NCBI RefSeq assembly: GCF_019059575.1
Contig: NW_024881561.1
Span: 1,033,001 to 1,097,000, forward strand
Source of the DNA: Amphibalanus amphitrite
Taxonomy: Eukaryota; Arthropoda; Thecostraca; Balanomorpha; Balanidae
Direction of reading: 5' to 3'
DNA: 64,000 nucleotides
In this document: positions 61,457-64,000 of the stretch, one piece after another
Position numbering within the stretch: position 1 is the stretch's first letter
Layout of the letters: the number at the start of each line of letters is the position of its first letter
The notes under the pieces: generated by a model
Databases searched by the model: none
What the model saw: the letters and a program-made list of their open reading frames with translations, nothing else
What the model was told of the DNA's origin: nothing
Position numbers and translations under genes: made by a program

Positions 61457-62810
61457 GGAAACATTGCAAATGTTGTATATTGGGCTAATCAGATCTACGA
61501 TTGAGTACAATTGTTATCTGTTTAGCACACTGTCGCCCAGTTTATGCAAACGTCTAGAAGCCGTTCAATCAACGTGCTTGAGACTTCTAACTGGGGCTTT
61601 TCGCACATCGCCAGTTCTTGCGCTTCGTGCAGATACCGGCATTCCAGCACTTGATGACCGACGCGTCTTTCTTTTCCTCCGCTATTACTACAGAGCAAAA
61701 AGTGTTCGAAATCACATTGCGGTACCAGCAATGGAGGCGAGGAAACCAAGAACCCGACGCCCACTGCGTAGATCGTGCTTTCTACCCGGGTGCCTTGAGC
61801 AAGCTCATCAACTGCTAAACATTAGGCGCACTGAAGTTACTCTAAATCCTCCTATGATTCCATTTTGGCTCCTCAAAGACCTATCCATTGAATTTCTTTT
61901 TGATTATAAGAAGACCAGTATACCTCCGGTGGAAGCTCAAATGCTCTTCCAGGAGTATGTAGAGCTCAACTGCGACTCTGCTTTTTTCTTCACAGATGGC
62001 TCATGTCACGAAAATCAGATAGGTTCAGCAGCCGTCGGCCCTGGGCTTAGGTTTGGGACCCGGCTTCAAGAATTTACGACAGTCTTTAGTGCCGAAGTTC
62101 ACGCAATCGAAAAAGTTATGGAGCACATCAAGGCAGAAAAGATTGATCGGGCAACCATCTGTACTGATTCGAAATCCGCTCTTCAAGCACTGGAAAGGAC
62201 CGATAATGTTACCCACCACGGTATCTACAATATTCTCAGGATCACATCAGATCTCAATGAGGGCCAGCATGTGACCCTTCTTTGGGTTCCAGGTCATTAC
62301 GGTATTGCAGGAAATGAACGTGCGGATGTCCTCGCAAAGGAGGCTGCAATGCGACCTGATCCAGTTGTGGAACCTATGGCCCAAGGGGACGCTATTCATA
62401 TGATAAAAATCAAATTCGCCGAGTACCTTCAACGCAAATGGGACCAACATCATGCTGCACATATGTATGCGATCAAACGAGAACTTAGAACATGGGTCAC
62501 ATGTAACCAACCAGACAGGATACGCGAGGTGACCCTGGCCAGATTGAGGTGTGGTCATACTCGCCTCACCCATGGCCACCTTTTTGATAGGACGGGCCCT
62601 CCGATTTGCCACACCTGCGACACACGCATCTCCGTAGAGCACATTTTGATCGCATGCACGGCATTGCATCACGAACGAAGACACATCACTAACTATCTTG
62701 CGGTACAACACCTTAAAAACGACCTCCCGACGCTTCTCGGGGACGACACAACATTGACAAACCTGGTACTTGATTTCGTCCTAACATCACCCTACTCAGA
62801 GCTACTTTAA
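61457..62810 (+). pseudogene. LINE ORF2 part 3: RT thumb, RNase H and C-terminal Cys/His cluster
   Basis: Continues in another frame with ETLQMLYIGLIRSTIEYNCYLF, then RNase H motifs FFTDGSC, SAEVHAIEKVM, ICTDSKSALQAL and WVPGHYGIAGNERADVLAKEAA, with the expected D-E-D-D residues. It ends with CHTCDTRISVEHILIAC and a stop at 62808-62810. Presence of RNase H places it in the I-like group (I, Nimb, Loa or similar) rather than Jockey. Confidence 0.9.
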
Positions 62811-63438
62811 CGGCCTTGACTGTTAGCAGGCGCCCGTTTCGCTACCACCAGGCTGACTTGTGATACGGGATGGGTCGGGTTTTTCGCTGGTGCCGAAACA
62901 CAGAGCTTCGGTGGCAGACGGGTTTTCTCCTGCCGCTGGAGCAGGCTTAGAGGCTCAGCGGCCCAGCGAGCTACACCAGCGGACCCCGGCCGCTGAACAG
63001 CGGCGGCGGCCGGGTTGAACGACCACAGACAACCGTCGGCCGCCAACTGCAGCAGCGACAGATTCCCCATCCTCCAAACCATTCCTTTCATCGTGACGCT
63101 TAAACATTCACAAACCCCATCCCTCCCAGCGACATATCCCCCACTCTTCAAACCATTCCTGTCATCAAACTCTCGTAACCTTACCATTCACAAACTTCCT
63201 CCTTCCCTCCCTTCACAAACATCAATTTACCGGTAAGTTTCACTGTCATTTATGTGTCTTAACGTAAATTCATGGGTTTTTTCCCATATTCATGGCATAG
63301 TACATGGATATGGGTTTTCCCATGTTGTCTTGCTGTAAAAGTGGCCACCGGTCTTAGTTAGGACGGCCGGTTTGTTTTGCGCGGCGTAGTTAGGTCGCCG
63401 CCCTCCTCGCGAGGCCGGTAACGTAAGTTAGGGCCACT
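62811..63438 (+). other. LINE 3' UTR
   Basis: Between the ORF2 stop and the poly(A) tract. Near 63284-63326 CCCATATTCATGG and CATGGATATGGG form an imperfect hairpin that could be a 3' recognition structure, but that is a guess. Confidence 0.6.
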
Positions 63439-63470
63439 AAAAAAAAAAAAAAAAAAAAGCGATTTTGTGT

Positions 63471-64000
63471 GGAGGGGCGTGAGCAAAGCCAAGCCAGTTA
63501 TAGAACTCCGGCGTGAGGTGTGTTAGGTCGATTTTTTCGTATGATGAATATCTCATTTCTGATGAGGATGTTTTGTTTTTCTTTCAACATTAGCTTACAC
63601 CATTTTCATTGTTAAATGATGATTTATACAAGCTTCGTGCTAATAGTTAATTTTCTCGGAAACATTTAATACTCCTCAAACACGTCAGTTTTAAGTTTTT
63701 GCACTTTGGAGGCTACATCAGTAGGCGGAACTATGGTCAAGCGTACCCATTTTCGGGAACGCATTTTCGTTCCCATGTTTGGGAACGATAAACCCAAATA
63801 TGGGAACGCCATGTAGGCATTATTTAAAACAAGAAAAAGAACTGTTAAATGACGTCCAAAAAATATAAAACGATCATGAACCGCCTGATATTTGTCTCAA
63901 TATTGTTGGGAAAGAGTTTGATATTGTAAGGCCCATTGAAGTTTCAAATCGTTCCCCTATTTCTAAAGCAGTCCATCATCCGGGCCGCGAGCCCAAATTT
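63471..64000. other. Flank of the LINE, no gene recognised
   Basis: AT-rich sequence. A GGGAACG motif repeats at about 63756, 63781 and 63801 (TTTTCGGGAACGCA, TTTGGGAACGAT, TATGGGAACGCC). Nothing else identifiable. Confidence 0.4.

Larger units (their letters stand above)
59277..63458 (+). mobile_element. 5'-truncated I-like LINE with poly(A) tail and exact target duplication
   Basis: Flanked by the 12-bp direct repeat GCGATTTTGTGT at 59265-59276 and 63459-63470. The 3' end carries 20 A residues (63439-63458). Order: linker after the endonuclease, reverse transcriptase, RNase H, C-terminal Cys/His cluster, then about 630 bp of 3' UTR. Lack of ORF1 and endonuclease, together with the duplication immediately before the first codon, marks classic 5' truncation on insertion. 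A 429-bp TIR element (59966-60394) and one frameshift (about 61457) have since broken it. Confidence 0.95.

Overview
This is nuclear DNA of an animal, most likely an arthropod. Coding exons are GC-rich and separated by GT-AG introns packed with transposons and satellites. The conserved genes are metazoan: eIF4B with an RRM and DRYG-like repeats, a cytochrome-b5/molybdopterin sulfite oxidase, PET117, and the animal UPRT homolog. I suspect a crustacean, possibly a barnacle, but that is only an impression from base composition and repeat style. No rRNA, tRNA or CRISPR array was recognised.

Layout. (1) 845-26805, plus strand: the translation factor gene eIF4B in 13 visible coding exons; the initiator exon lies outside or was not found. 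Its roughly 15.8-kb second intron holds an antisense, uninterrupted Helitron Rep/helicase gene (5157-10595), a 210-bp satellite, about 800 bp of pure GGGTC repeats, and several minisatellites. Its fifth intron holds a 3.6-kb DNA transposon (19070-22702) that itself contains a hAT-type MITE and a TTAA-flanked piggyBac-like element. (2) 28925-30179, minus strand: PET117 (two exons) and UPRT, with only 40 bp between the PET117 stop and the UPRT ATG. (3) 30560-47800: repeat-rich, with a hAT-like element, MITEs, a broken Gypsy-type retrotransposon, and a striking 6.36-kb structure (35170-41526) with two 1,409-bp inverted arms. Many copies of a 16-bp palindrome occur in and between the arms. Complex satellites follow (44.2-47.8 kb). 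(4) 48842-53503, minus strand: sulfite oxidase in eight visible coding exons. (5) 54-64 kb: nested hAT-type elements with exact 8-bp target duplications, then a 5'-truncated I-like LINE (59277-63458) with a 20-nt poly(A) tail and an exact 12-bp target duplication. A TIR element has since split the LINE.

The host genes are unrelated housekeeping functions: translation initiation (eIF4B), cytochrome c oxidase assembly (PET117), a pyrimidine-salvage-type protein (UPRT homolog), and mitochondrial sulfite oxidation (SUOX). They do not form an obvious pathway. The main biology of the window is how these genes tolerate heavy transposon and tandem-repeat load, including duplicated splice-site and exon fragments. 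Exon boundaries were placed by reading GT/AG sites and protein continuity by eye; they have not been tested with transcripts.
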